Positions 36,750 through 46,290 of a stretch of 64,000 bases of DNA are shown piece after piece. A program made the position numbers and the translations under genes. A model generated the notes under the pieces. The model saw nothing but the letters and a program-made list of their open reading frames with translations. It ran no database searches and was not told the origin of the DNA. The stretch comes from a bacterium (GTDB lineage Bacteria > Gemmatimonadota > Gemmatimonadetes > Longimicrobiales > RSA9), in NCBI GenBank assembly GCA_003242735.1, contig QGVH01000019.1, positions 1 to 64,000 on the forward strand, read 5' to 3'. How positions within the stretch are numbered: position 1 is the first letter of the stretch; each line of letters opens with the position of its first letter.

Positions 36750-39320
36750 ATGCACGGACGCAATGGCGCTGGCGGAGACGAGCAGAGCACAGTGGACGCG
36801 AAGGACAGCGCTGTAGCGGTTGCGGCGGTGGACCGTCCGCGCAACCTGCTCGCCGGCGATCTGGCGGCGGGCGGCGCGGCCGAGGACGAGGCGCCCCGCT
36901 GGAGGCGCAAGGCCTGGGATCGAGTGAGCGGGCTCGTCCTGACCGCCGTCGTCGTGCTGACGCTGGGCGCACTGAGTGCTGCGGGGATCGCGGTCCCGGC
37001 GTCGCCCTTCCTCCTCTTCGCCGTCGCTTACGCATCGTTCGCGGGCGGCCTGTTCTACGGGCTGGCCAGCGCGGCCGCTGCGATCGCGTACATCGCCTTC
37101 TCGCCCGCCGCGCTGGGGACGGAGCGCGACTTCCCGGAGCAGAACGACCACCTGCTGGTTGCGCTGCTCATCGTGGCGCCGGGGATGGCGTTCCTCGTGG
37201 ACCGCATGCGGCGGGAGCTGGACGGGCTGCTCGCGCGGGAGCGGAGCGCCCGCGCGGCGGCGGAGGCCGCCGAGGGTCGGCTGCGCGGGTTCATCGCCTC
37301 GGTGAACGACGTGGTCTTCACGCTGGACACGGCGCACCGTTTCACGACGGTGCTGGGCCGGGGGCCATCGCCGTTCAATGTGCGCCCGGAGGAACTGAGC
37401 GGCCGCTGTCTCCGCGAGGTGCTGGGTGAGGAGGGGGCGCGTGCCCACGAGGCGGCGGTGGAGCAAGCGCTGCGGGGCGTGCCGGCATCGTACGAACACG
37501 CGTGGCAGGCGCCGGACGGCGTGCGCTACTTCCACACGACCGTCGCGCCGATCCACGGCAGCGGCGGCACCGTCATCGGCGTGGCCGGGGTGACGCGGGA
37601 CATCACCGCACGGATCCGCGCGGAGGAGGAGCTGCGCAGGAGCGAGGCGCGTTACCGGCTGCTGGCCGAGAACGCGACGGACATGATCTCGCGGCACGAC
37701 CCCGACGGCGTCTTCCTGTACGCGTCTCCCGCGTGCCGTGCGTTGCTGGGCTACGAGCCCGAAGAGCTGCGGGGTGTGCGGCTGACCGAGCTGTGTCACC
37801 CGCGGGACGTGGCCCGGCTGACCCGTGCGCGGGATGCGCTGTTGTCGGCGGCGGAGAGCGGCGGGATGACGTTCCGGCTGCGGCGCAAGGACGGCGAGTA
37901 CGTGTGGGTCGAGACGATGGCGCGCCTCGTCCGCGATGAGGAGTCGGGGGCTGAGCCGGAGTTCCTCGCGATCACGCGCGACATCACGGCGCGGCGCCAG
38001 GCGGAAGCGAACGCGCGGCGGCTGATCCGGGCGCGCGCGGCGCGGGCGGCGGCGGAGGCGGCGGCGAGGCGGTCGGCGTTCCTGGCGGATGCGAGCCGGC
38101 AGCTCTACTCGTCGCTGGACATGGAGACGACGCTGCGGATCCTGGTGGAGCTCGTGGTGCCGCGGCTGGCCGACTGGGCGGTGGTCTACGTGGCGGATGG
38201 CGCGGGCGAGGTGCAGCGGGTGGGCACGGCGCACAGGGATCCCGAGGCCCGGGCGCTGCTGGAGCGCCTGCGGCAGAAGCCGCTGCCCCGCAATCCGCCG
38301 CACCCGGTGCTGCGGGTGCTGGAGACCGGCGCGGCGGAGTTCGTGGCGGACGTGAAGCCCGAGTTCCTCGAGGCGGCGGCGTCCGACGCGGAGCATGCCG
38401 AGATCCTGCGGGCGCTGGGCTGCCGTTCGTTCATGGCCGTCCCGCTCTCCGTCGGCAGCCGCACGCTGGGGGTCCTGTCGCTCAACCGGTGCCCGGGGGC
38501 GGAGCCGTTCGACCCTGCGGACCTCGCCCTCGCGCAGGATCTCGCCCGCTACGCCGCCGTGGCGGTGGAGCACGCCGGGCTGTACCTGGAAGCGCAGCAG
38601 GCCAATCAGGCGAAGAGCGATTTCCTGGCCGTGATGAGCCATGAGCTGCGGACGCCGCTGAACGCCGTCACGGGCTATGCGGACCTGCTGCTCATGGGGC
38701 TGCCGGACCCGCTGGGGCCGCAGGCGCGGATGTACGTCGAACGCATCCGCACCGCGGCGTGGCACCTGTTCCAGCTCATCGAGGAGATCCTGACGTTCGC
38801 GCGGCTGGAGGCGGCGCGGGAGGTGGTCACGCCGGAGCGCATCGAGCTGGCCGGCTTCCTGCGCGAGTGCGCGACGCTCATCGAGCCGGTCGCGCGGGAG
38901 AAGGGGCTGGACTTCCGCCTGGAGCTGGCGGTGGACGACGTCGTCCTCCGGACGGATTCCCGCAAGCTGCGGCAGATCCTCCTGAACCTGCTGTCCAACG
39001 CGGTGAAGTTCACGGACCGCGGGTCGGTGGTCCTGCGGGCGGAGCTGGAGGCGAATGCGCCGGTGTTCCGGATCAGCGACACGGGGGTGGGGATCGCGCC
39101 GGAGCACGTGGCGATGATCTTCGAGCCGTTCTGGCAGGCGGAGCAGCCCACCACGCGGCGGGCGGGCGGGGCCGGACTGGGGCTCGCCGTGGCGCGGCGC
39201 CTGGGGCGGATGCTGGGCGGCGACGTGGAGGTGGAGAGCGAGCCGGGCCGGGGGACGACGTTCACCGTGCGTCTGCCGGCGAGCGTGGTGGTGGGGCCGG
39301 AGGAGGCGCCGCGGGGTTGA
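36750..39320 (+). CDS. Multidomain PAS/GAF sensor histidine kinase
   Basis: An 856-residue membrane kinase. After a disordered 50-residue start come three to four hydrophobic segments (about 58-165), then a coiled coil, two PAS domains with PAC ends ([17 protein letters not shown] and [16 protein letters not shown]), a GAF domain (about 445-610), HisKA with the phospho-accepting His in [25 protein letters not shown], and HATPase_c with [34 protein letters not shown] and [18 protein letters not shown]. No receiver domain and no neighbouring response regulator, so the partner is elsewhere. Stimulus unknown; PAS domains suggest redox or small ligands. Confidence 0.93.
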   Translation: MHGRNGAGGDEQSTVDAKDSAVAVAAVDRPRNLLAGDLAAGGAAEDEAPRWRRKAWDRVSGLVLTAVVVLTLGALSAAGIAVPASPFLLFAVAYASFAGGLFYGLASAAAAIAYIAFSPAALGTERDFPEQNDHLLVALLIVAPGMAFLVDRMRRELDGLLARERSARAAAEAAEGRLRGFIASVNDVVFTLDTAHRFTTVLGRGPSPFNVRPEELSGRCLREVLGEEGARAHEAAVEQALRGVPASYEHAWQAPDGVRYFHTTVAPIHGSGGTVIGVAGVTRDITARIRAEEELRRSEARYRLLAENATDMISRHDPDGVFLYASPACRALLGYEPEELRGVRLTELCHPRDVARLTRARDALLSAAESGGMTFRLRRKDGEYVWVETMARLVRDEESGAEPEFLAITRDITARRQAEANARRLIRARAARAAAEAAARRSAFLADASRQLYSSLDMETTLRILVELVVPRLADWAVVYVADGAGEVQRVGTAHRDPEARALLERLRQKPLPRNPPHPVLRVLETGAAEFVADVKPEFLEAAASDAEHAEILRALGCRSFMAVPLSVGSRTLGVLSLNRCPGAEPFDPADLALAQDLARYAAVAVEHAGLYLEAQQANQAKSDFLAVMSHELRTPLNAVTGYADLLLMGLPDPLGPQARMYVERIRTAAWHLFQLIEEILTFARLEAAREVVTPERIELAGFLRECATLIEPVAREKGLDFRLELAVDDVVLRTDSRKLRQILLNLLSNAVKFTDRGSVVLRAELEANAPVFRISDTGVGIAPEHVAMIFEPFWQAEQPTTRRAGGAGLGLAVARRLGRMLGGDVEVESEPGRGTTFTVRLPASVVVGPEEAPRG

Positions 39321-39328
39321 GGCGCCGA

Positions 39329-40991
39329 TCAGGCGGAGGCGCGCAACGCGGCGCCGAGAGCGCGGCGGTAGCGAGCCGCGCGGCGTTGGAAGCGGAGCCG
39401 GTCCCCACCTTCCGCCTCGCCCATGGACGGCAGCGCGTCTGCGAGTCGCCACGCGGCGTAGGGCGCCAGGTAGGCGGTGAGCGCCACCACGGCCTCGCGC
39501 GGGCCTTCGCGGGTCTCGGTCGCGTGGTGTGCGGCCAGCTCCGCCGCCGCGGCCGCGTCCAGCCCGAGCTCGACGACGGCGCCGGCCAGGTCCCACGCAG
39601 GGTCTGTCGGGCCGGGAAGCCGTAGACCGTCGCCGTGGTCCGGCGCATCCACTTTCGGGTGGCCGTGTGCGCCTGCGATCCACTCGTGCAGGTCGAGGCG
39701 CGCGTCCGGGATGACCGCCTCCCGCTCCGGGAGCCGCTCCAGCCGGCGGACCGCGGCGGCGAGGCCGGCGTCGTGACCTGCCAGCGCCTCCCGGGCGTTG
39801 ACCTCGAGCATCACGAGCGTCGGCGCGGTCTGCGCTGCCGTACCGGTCGGTCCGTAGCGCGCGGGTCCGGCCGGCAATGTACGTGGCGACGGCGCGCAGG
39901 AATGCGCAGTCTCGCACGGCTCCCGGCCCGGCAGGCCGGCCCTCGACCCAGGGCAGGGCCAGGAAGCCGTCGGCGCTGCCCCGTGGCGGCGGGCCGAGAC
40001 CGGCGTCGGCCAGCCGCCCGGCCCGCTCGGCCACCGCGTCGCCCCACGCACCGAGGCCCGCATAGCGGAGGAGGCAGCGACGGCCGTTGCCGTCGCGGCA
40101 CAGGTACTTGCGCCGCTCGTGGACCACGCAGGCGGGGAGTCCGGCGGCGCCGGGGATGCAGGCCCTCCACGCGCCGGCCGAGAGGTCCTGGATCTGGGCG
40201 AGGGCCAGGCGACTGGCGGCGCGGGCGATGCGGGCGTCATCCGGCGGTGGGGCGAAGGTGCGGGCCGCCGCGAACCAGGCCCGCCGGGACTCCGGCGCGA
40301 GGGGCATCCCGTGTGTCCGGCTCGGGAGGATGACCAGCCGCTGGGCACCCAGGGAGGCCAACCAGTCCGCCACGGCGGCCAGCGCCTCGCCCGTGGCGCC
40401 GGGGCCCTCGTCCACCACCACCGCATCGCCGCCCGCCGCGAGCCGGGCGCGGCAGTGTGCGGCCGGTGCGGCCGTGGCGATGATGCGTCGGCTGCCGGGA
40501 CCACCGCGGGGCCGGATCGCGACGCCCGCCGGCGCGTGCAGCGCGGCGGCGACGGCGGCGGAGAGGCTGGTGCCGATGCTCCGCACGCCGATGACGAGGG
40601 CGTGGCGGGCCCGGGCGCGGCCCGCCTCCCGGGCGTACGCGGCGGCCGCAGCGGCGTAGCCGGCGGGATCCACCGGGTAATGCACGTAGCCCTCCGGCGG
40701 CCGGACGGGGATCACGGCGGGCAGCGGCCCGGCCTCCAGGAGGGCCAGCGCCGCGCGGGCGGCGGCGAGGCAGGGCGCCGGGCTCTCGCCCCTGTGCGCC
40801 GCGACGAAGGCGTGGCCGGCAGCGAGCGCCAGGCGGCGCAGCCCCTGCTCGAGGGGACCCCGGTCGTCCCGGTTCGGGCTGGCCGCGTCCAGCACGCCCT
40901 GCTCGAGCTCGCCGGCTTCGACCAGGAGCGCCGTCACCGCCGCCGCGGTCCACGAGCCTTCGGAGCCGCGCCCAGGACCCGGATCGGGCAA
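39329..40991 (-). pseudogene. Frameshifted gene: PRTase-like domain fused to a kinase-like domain
   Basis: Two minus-strand frames together make one protein. The first (from TTG 40991, about 380 residues) has a phosphoribosyltransferase-like part (ARHALVIGVRSIGTSL; AVVVDEGPGATGEALAAVADW) and then a kinase N-lobe-like part (RKYLCRDGNGRRCLLRYAGLGAWGDAV; DGFLALPWVEGRP). The second frame, offset by one base, continues near 39.85 kb with LVMLEVNAREALAG and a C-lobe-like DHGDGLRLPGPTDPAWDLAGAVVEL resembling aminoglycoside/choline kinases. The join lies roughly at 39800-39880. It may be a true mutation, an assembly error, or less likely a programmed +1 shift. Function unknown. Confidence 0.65.
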
Positions 40992-41124
40992 TGGGTGTAC
41001 CGTCGGAGCAGTGACGGCCCCGGTGCCGGCCCGCGCAGCGCGACGGTCCGGTGCGCCGGCGCCGTGGTGTCACAACCGCCGGGACCGGCGCGTTGTTAGG
41101 TGGACGATCCGCAACCGGAGCCAC

Positions 41125-41622
41125 GTGGACCACGATGCACTGTTCCACCGCCTCCACCCGGCACTCTACCGGTACCTCTACCGTTTGACCGGGGACGCGG
41201 ACACGGCGGATGACATTGCGCAGGAGGCGTTCGTCCGGCTCCTGCGGCAATCCCTGCCGGAAGACGAAGTCCGGCCGTGGCTGTTCACGGTGGCGACGAA
41301 CCTCGTGCGGGATGGGGTGAGGAAGGCGGGCCGGCGGCAACGGCTGCTGGCGGCCGAGAACTTCGTACCGGCCACCGTCCCGGGGCCCGACGAGGAAACG
41401 GATCGAGCGGAGCGGGTGGAAGCGGTCCGGAGGGCTTTGGCACGGATCCCGCTACGGGACCGTCAACTCCTGCTCATGCGGGAGGAAGGATTCACGTACG
41501 AGGAGATGGCGCGTGCGGCCGGTGTGGCGCCCGGGTCGGTGGGGACGCTGCTGGGACGCGCGCTGAAGCGGTTCATGCAGGTGTACCAGGCGCAAGAGGG
41601 CACGGATGGACCACGCAGGTGA
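41125..41622 (+). CDS. ECF-type RNA polymerase sigma factor
   Basis: A 165-residue extracytoplasmic-function sigma factor. Region 2 is at residues 5-70 (LFHRLHPALYRYLYRLTGDADTADDIAQEAFVRLL, then WLFTVATNLVRDGVRK) and region 4 at 105-160 (ALARIPLRDRQLLLMREEGFTYEEMARAAGVAPGSVGTLLGRALKRFM). GTG 41125 starts just before region 2 with GGAG 4 nt upstream; the open frame before it does not look like protein. The anti-sigma gene overlaps its end by 17 nt, the standard arrangement for co-translated regulator pairs. Confidence 0.93.
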   Translation: MDHDALFHRLHPALYRYLYRLTGDADTADDIAQEAFVRLLRQSLPEDEVRPWLFTVATNLVRDGVRKAGRRQRLLAAENFVPATVPGPDEETDRAERVEAVRRALARIPLRDRQLLLMREEGFTYEEMARAAGVAPGSVGTLLGRALKRFMQVYQAQEGTDGPRR

Positions 41623-42367
41623 GGGCCAGCTCCTGGCCTATCTGGACGGTGAGCTGAGCGCCGCGGAGCGCGCGGCGGTCAGCGCCCATCTCGCTGCCTG
41701 CACGGCGTGCGCCGAGGAACTGAGCGTGCTGGAGGAGGCGAGCAGGCAGTTCGCGGCCTCGCTGCGCCTGCTGGATTCCGTCGCCCCTGCTCCGACGCCG
41801 GTGGAGGCGGTGCTCGCGCGGGCGAAGGCGGAGCGGGTTGCGGCGGTGCGCCGGACGCTTCTCCGGGCGGCCGGCATCGTTCTCTTCCTGGCGGCCGGCG
41901 GCGCTGCGGCGATGCCGGGTTCGCCGGTGCGCCAGTGGGTGCAGGCGGCGTGGGAGCGACGCGCGGAGCTGTTCGGCGGAGAGCGCCAGGGGCAGGCGCC
42001 GCCTGCCGTGGCCCCGGAGCCGGCCGGCGTCGATGCGACCCCTGTGGACGGCCGGATCCACATCTCGCTGGTGGACCTGCCGGAGGGGGCGGAAGTGCGG
42101 ATCCGGCTGGTGGACAGCCCGGTGGCGTGGGTCGAGGTGCCCACCGGCGGCGACCGACCCGTGCGGTTCGTGAGGGGGGCCGGCCGGGTGGAGGTCTCCG
42201 GTGGCGGCGCCGGCGTGGTCCGCGTGGACTTGCCCCGCGGTGTGGCCGACGCACGGGTGGAGGTGGACGGAGAGCTGCGGGTGTTCAAGGACGGTGACAC
42301 ACTCCGGTTCGCCGGCTCCGGCGAGGGCGTGGGGGGCGGAGAGGCGACGCTCCGGATCGCCCGCTGA
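41606..42367 (+). CDS. Anti-sigma factor with zinc finger and periplasmic beta domain
   Basis: A 253-residue single-pass membrane anti-sigma factor. The N-terminal HxxxCxxC zinc-binding motif (His28, Cys32, Cys35 in VSAHLAACTACAEEL) marks the ZAS domain that holds the sigma factor. A transmembrane helix follows at about 84-103 (TLLRAAGIVLFLAAGGAAAM), then a periplasmic beta-rich domain of Val/Gly/Asp-rich strands (IHISLVDLPEGAEVRIRLVD; GRVEVSGGGAGVVRVDLP), which probably senses the envelope signal. It overlaps the sigma gene by 17 nt. The last codons are duplicated downstream of the stop. Confidence 0.9.
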   Translation: MDHAGEGQLLAYLDGELSAAERAAVSAHLAACTACAEELSVLEEASRQFAASLRLLDSVAPAPTPVEAVLARAKAERVAAVRRTLLRAAGIVLFLAAGGAAAMPGSPVRQWVQAAWERRAELFGGERQGQAPPAVAPEPAGVDATPVDGRIHISLVDLPEGAEVRIRLVDSPVAWVEVPTGGDRPVRFVRGAGRVEVSGGGAGVVRVDLPRGVADARVEVDGELRVFKDGDTLRFAGSGEGVGGGEATLRIAR

Positions 42368-42388
42368 GCGACGCTCCGGATCGCCCGC
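42344..42388 (+). repeat. 24-bp tandem duplication across the anti-sigma stop codon
   Basis: GCGACGCTCCGGATCGCCCGC occurs at 42344-42364 and again at 42368-42388. The stop TGA (42365-42367) lies between; the second copy is in frame but untranslated and would repeat the terminal ATLRIAR. Confidence 0.85.
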
Positions 42389-42677
42389 CGAGCGGGGACG
42401 GGTGGACCGCGGAGCGCGGGTGGGGCCGCCGGCCGGCAGGTCGGCGGCCTTCGCGCTGCTGACGGGCCGGACTTCGGAGTGACCGCGGAGCGCGGATCAG
42501 GGGTCGGCGGAGCGCTTCAGCTCAGGGCGGTCGGGATCGCGGAGGCGGCGCCGCGCGCGGTGGACCGGGTCGTGACGCGCGCGGCGGGATGGATTATAAT
42601 GTACGGTCACACTGGCAACGCCCGGCTCCTGATCGAACGGCCGAACCGCTCGCGCTGCCGGGCCAGGTCGCGACCCG
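42368..42677 (+). other. Intergenic region with the TonB-receptor promoter
   Basis: 310 bp between the anti-sigma gene and the TonB-dependent receptor. It holds the second copy of the 24-bp duplication and, near its end, a TATAAT promoter. No terminator with a T-run is seen. Confidence 0.5.
42572..42600 (+). promoter_or_regulatory. Promoter of the TonB-dependent receptor
   Basis: GTGACG (42572-42577), 17 bp, perfect TATAAT (42595-42600), about 70 nt before the start codon. It may be read by the housekeeping sigma factor. Confidence 0.65.
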
Positions 42678-44921
42678 ATGCTCTCCCCAATCTCTTTCGC
42701 CCTGCTCGCCATCGTGGCACCGCTCCAAGGGCCGGTGCCGGGCGTCGTGCGCGGCCACGTCCGCAGCGAGTCGACCGCCGCGCCGGTGGCCGGGGCCCGC
42801 ATCGAGCTCGTGGGGGTGGCCGGGCCGGGGGCGCTGGCGGACAGCCTGGGGAACTACGTGCTCCGGGGCGTGCCGCCCGGCCGCCAGATCGTCCGTGCCA
42901 GCCACATCGACCACGAGGCGCTCCAGGTCGAGATCTACGTTCCCGCCGGCGGAGAATTCATACTGGACTTCGACCTCGAGGTCCGCCCCGTCGCCTTGCC
43001 CCGGGTGATCGCCGAGGTCCTGGCGGTGCGGGGCGCCCGGGACACGGTGGCCGCCGCGGCGCCGGAACTGAGTGCGGCGTCCATCCGCGCCCTGGAGGCG
43101 TCGCCGGGGGTGGCGGAGCTGGGGATCGCGGAGGCGGCGCGGCAGCTGCCCACCGATCAGCCGATCGACCCGTCGGACATCCTGTACGTCCGGGGCACGG
43201 CGGCGGACCTGAAACTCATCCTCCTGGACGGCGCGCCGGTGTACGCGCCCTTCCACCTCGCCGGCCTGATCGAGCCGCTGGAAGCCGGGGTGTTGCGGGC
43301 GGCGAGCCTCTTCCTCGGCGGAGCGCCGGCGCGTTACGACGGCGGCCTGTCGTACGTGATGGACCTGGAGACGAGGGCCGGCCGCCGGAGCCGTCACCAG
43401 GTCAGCGCCGCGGTGGACTTCCTCGCGGTCAAGGGCATGGCGGAGGGCCCGATCAGCAGGCGCGTCGGCTTCTTGCTGGAATCGCGGGCGCTCCACGGGT
43501 TGGGTCCGCGGCTGTTCCTCAATGAATCGCTCCCCTACGGCTACGCGGACGGACTGATGCGCGTCGACGTGGACGTGGGGAGTGACGGCGTGATCACGGT
43601 CACCGGGTTCTGGAACGAGGAGTCCGTGGACGTGGACACCTCGCGCTCGGCCGTGGACCCGGCGAAGTGGGGCAACGCCGCAGGATCGGTGCGCTACCGC
43701 GGGGTGATCCTGGGCACGGATGCTGAGCTGACGGCGTCGTACGGCACGTTCGGCGCGGCCATGCCGCTGGGCGACGGCAAGCCGATCCTGGCGCGGGGAG
43801 ACAGCCGCCGGCTGCGGTTGAACGCGGACTTCGGGGCCGAAGTCGGCGCTGCACAGGTTCGCTTCGGGATGACATACGACCGACTCGAGATCGACCAGCA
43901 GCTCGAGTCGTACCGATCGGAGGGCGGCACGACGGTCCGGGCGTTCCAGGAGCGAACGGACGGGGCCGTCACGGGCGCCTACGTAGACGCCTCCGTCCGC
44001 CCGGTCGGCGGGCTGGTTCTGCGTGGCGGGCTGCGTGCAGACGTGTTCTCCCACAGCCCGGCGCTGCGTCTCGCGCCGCGGCTGGCCGCGACGTGGATCG
44101 TCACGGACCGCTTCGTGGTGAAGCTCGGCGCGGGTCGCTACAGGCAGTACGTGAGCGTGCCGGAGCCGTTGGGTATGGGTGTGGGGCCGACGTGGCCGGG
44201 CGCGCGGGCGGCCCGGACGCCCCTCGCGGTCGCCCGCGCCTCACACCTCGTCCTCGGCCTGGACCACGACGTGGGGCAGGGCATCCGCGTCGGCGTGGAG
44301 AGCTTCATCAAGCGGTTCGAGGGCATGCCCAGCATACTGGCGCCGGCGCTGCCGATCGAGACGAAGGCGCCCGACACCGAGAGTCACGCCTCGGGTGTCG
44401 ACCTCTGGATGCAGCGCAGCAGCGGCCGGGTCCAGGGGTGGCTGGGATACTCGGTGGCGTGGGTGTGGTCCGACCGCGGCGGCCACACGTTGACGCGTCC
44501 GGCCAGCGGCCGCCAGCTCGTGAGCGCGGGGTTGAGCGGGCCGATCGGGCCGGACGGCGAGTTCGAGATCCGTCTCAACTACGGCGCCGGCTTGCCGTAC
44601 ACCCCCGTGCCGGAGGTCGGGACGCGGGAGCCCGCCTTCGCCGCGGACCAGTTCCCCATCGCGTTCATGAGGGCGGAAGGCGCGGGAGGCGGCGCGCCGG
44701 CGCGGCCCGACCACCCGTACCTGCGGATCGACGCCCAGATCTCGCACACCTGGACCACCCGCCTGCGCGAGGCCAGGGTCGAGGTGACGCCGTACATCCG
44801 CGTGCTGAACGCCCTGGACCGGCGCGACGCGCTGTTCTACCGGTTCGACGCCGAGGGCAGCCTCCAGCCGTTGGGCGTCCTTCCCCTGCTGCCCGTGCTG
44901 GGCGTCGAGTGGCGGTTCTGA
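42678..44921 (+). CDS. TonB-dependent receptor with carboxypeptidase-regulatory-like domain
   Basis: Outer-membrane beta-barrel transporter, 747 residues. After a signal peptide (about 1-21) there is a carboxypeptidase-regulatory-like beta-sandwich (GVVRGHVRSESTAAPVAGARIELVG...NYVLRGVPPG), then a plug domain (about 125-230; DILYVRGTAADLKLILLDGAPVYAPFHLAGLIEPLEAGVL) and a barrel ending in VLGVEWRF, with the C-terminal Phe needed for insertion. No N-terminal secretin/TonB signalling domain is present, so direct signalling to the preceding anti-sigma factor is not supported. It has its own promoter. The substrate is unknown. Confidence 0.88.
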   Translation: MLSPISFALLAIVAPLQGPVPGVVRGHVRSESTAAPVAGARIELVGVAGPGALADSLGNYVLRGVPPGRQIVRASHIDHEALQVEIYVPAGGEFILDFDLEVRPVALPRVIAEVLAVRGARDTVAAAAPELSAASIRALEASPGVAELGIAEAARQLPTDQPIDPSDILYVRGTAADLKLILLDGAPVYAPFHLAGLIEPLEAGVLRAASLFLGGAPARYDGGLSYVMDLETRAGRRSRHQVSAAVDFLAVKGMAEGPISRRVGFLLESRALHGLGPRLFLNESLPYGYADGLMRVDVDVGSDGVITVTGFWNEESVDVDTSRSAVDPAKWGNAAGSVRYRGVILGTDAELTASYGTFGAAMPLGDGKPILARGDSRRLRLNADFGAEVGAAQVRFGMTYDRLEIDQQLESYRSEGGTTVRAFQERTDGAVTGAYVDASVRPVGGLVLRGGLRADVFSHSPALRLAPRLAATWIVTDRFVVKLGAGRYRQYVSVPEPLGMGVGPTWPGARAARTPLAVARASHLVLGLDHDVGQGIRVGVESFIKRFEGMPSILAPALPIETKAPDTESHASGVDLWMQRSSGRVQGWLGYSVAWVWSDRGGHTLTRPASGRQLVSAGLSGPIGPDGEFEIRLNYGAGLPYTPVPEVGTREPAFAADQFPIAFMRAEGAGGGAPARPDHPYLRIDAQISHTWTTRLREARVEVTPYIRVLNALDRRDALFYRFDAEGSLQPLGVLPLLPVLGVEWRF

Positions 44922-45038
44922 CTTCCCTGCCGTGCCAACGGCGCCCGACCGCCCGCCGTTGCCTTGCCTCAGTCGTTCCGGATCGAGTGGAGACGGCGCC
45001 GACGCGCGCCGGTGACAGAGGAAGACCGCCGATCCGAG

Positions 45039-45060
45039 GGACGGCCTTCAGCGGCCGTCC
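45039..45060. terminator. Hairpin between converging genes
   Basis: GGACGGCC / GGCCGTCC (45039-45046, 45053-45060) with loop TTCAGC. It overlaps the stop of the 79-residue gene and lies between it and the TonB receptor. No T-run on either strand, so terminator function is uncertain. Confidence 0.4.
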
Positions 45061-45287
45061 ACCATTGCCGCGTACACGCACTCCGGACGGAAGCAGAGGT
45101 CGTGGCCCCACTCGTCCTGGAACCAGAGCAGTGAGCCGCGGCGCATGCGGAAGAGGATGTTGCGCTGGAGCTCAAGCGGCGACCGCGTCCAGCGGGCGCG
45201 GAACACGACCTCGCCGTCGTCCGTGGCCAACCGGACGAGCACGGTCGGGATCCGGGTACGGAGCGGAACGCGCGCTGGGTAGACCAT
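45048..45287 (-). CDS. Small hypothetical protein
   Basis: A 79-residue protein, no signal peptide. It reads as a compact beta-rich domain (RIPTVLVRLATDDGEVVFRARW, ILFRMRRGSLLWFQDEWGHDLCF) with two cysteines. A promoter (45298-45326) ends 10 nt before the ATG at 45287, which fixes the start and rules out the longer frame from 45326. Family not recognised. Confidence 0.65.
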   Translation of the reverse strand: MVYPARVPLRTRIPTVLVRLATDDGEVVFRARWTRSPLELQRNILFRMRRGSLLWFQDEWGHDLCFRPECVYAAMVDGR

Positions 45288-45297
45288 AGCGCGAAAA

Positions 45298-45326
45298 CAA
45301 ATAGCGAAACCGCGCCTCCGAGGCAA
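45298..45326 (-). promoter_or_regulatory. Sigma-70-type promoter, near-leaderless
   Basis: On the minus strand, TTGCCT (45326-45321), 17 bp, TATTTG (45303-45298). The ATG follows after 10 nt, leaving a leader of only a few bases. Confidence 0.6.
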
Positions 45327-45329
45327 GCG

Positions 45330-46256
45330 TCAGACGCCCTTTTCGCGCCACAAGCGATCCAGGAGGGCATGGCGCGGGCCGACCCGCTCGCGCCATTCCG
45401 GGAGCGCGTAGATGCCGTCGGTCGGGAAGCCGGGCCGTTCCGCGGGCACGTCGATGCCGAGGCACTCACGGGCGGCGCGGCGGAGCGCCTCCTGGGCCTC
45501 GAGCATGCGGCGGTGGAACGCGGTTTCGACGGCCGCGTACGGGCTCATGTTCTGGGCGCTGGGGTGCGTGAGCCAGAGCAGAGCGGGCAGCGGCCTCCGG
45601 GGCCGGACCCCGGCCCATTGCGAGAGGAAGGCGGCGTCCGGCGCTTCGGCGTCGGGCCAGGCGACGGCCCGACCGCGGGTCAAGCCCGCTTTCGCCAGGC
45701 GGGACAGGGACGGCAGCCGCAGCGGCCCCGCCTCGAGCCGCGCCGCCGCGATGGTGGCCCGGAGCGCGACGTTCCCGAGCGCCACCACGAGCCGCGGGCC
45801 GACGGCGAGGAGCGTGTCCCGCAGCAGGTGCAGGCTGGTGGGGTAGTCGCCCACGGGGGCGACCAGCTCCGCGAACGTCGGCTCGCCGCCGCCGCGCGCC
45901 GGGAGCTGGTTCAGGGCAGCGACGACGAACGTGCGGTTCCGGTCCAGGCCGATGGTCGAGAGGAGGACGTCGAAGTTGGCGCCGCCGATGTCGCCCCCGA
46001 AGGGGATGCGCGTGCCGTGGGCGCCCAGGTCGCCGGCGCCCTTGCCGCCCGCGTTGCCGGGCGCCGCGCCGACCCAGAGGACATCGTGCTGGCGCCACGG
46101 GCCGTTGCGGCGGGACCAGACGATGGGCCGGGGCGAGGCGGTGCCGTCGGCGAGGCGGCACGGCTCGCTCAGCCATTCGTCTTCGAGGCACCGGAGGTGG
46201 CCGGCGTGTACGCGCTCGAAGATCGTGCGGAAGCGGAGCGCCTCTGCCTCGGGCAT
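45330..46256 (-). CDS. Uracil-DNA glycosylase superfamily protein
   Basis: A 308-residue protein of the uracil-DNA glycosylase fold, which removes uracil or related lesions from DNA. Motif A is in VLWVGAAPGNAGGKGAGD followed by GTRIPFGGDIGGANFDVLLSTIGL; the beta strand with Asn is FVVAALNQLP; PRLVVALGNVALRA is the conserved central strand; and motif B is WLTHPSAQNMSP. The active-site acid of family 4/5 enzymes (GEAPG) is replaced by Ala in GAAPG, so activity is uncertain. The C-terminal 60 residues are extra. It is a single gene on the minus strand. Confidence 0.78.
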   Translation of the reverse strand: MPEAEALRFRTIFERVHAGHLRCLEDEWLSEPCRLADGTASPRPIVWSRRNGPWRQHDVLWVGAAPGNAGGKGAGDLGAHGTRIPFGGDIGGANFDVLLSTIGLDRNRTFVVAALNQLPARGGGEPTFAELVAPVGDYPTSLHLLRDTLLAVGPRLVVALGNVALRATIAAARLEAGPLRLPSLSRLAKAGLTRGRAVAWPDAEAPDAAFLSQWAGVRPRRPLPALLWLTHPSAQNMSPYAAVETAFHRRMLEAQEALRRAARECLGIDVPAERPGFPTDGIYALPEWRERVGPRHALLDRLWREKGV

Positions 46257-46290
46257 GGGCCGTCGTCCGCGCGGAGCGATGCGCGAGCGC

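Noticed and set aside
36243..39328. Minus-strand frame through the PAS/GAF kinase gene, continuous with the PRTase-like frame
   Set aside because: Only the part above about 39.85 kb encodes a recognisable protein; the rest is antisense to intact kinase domains.
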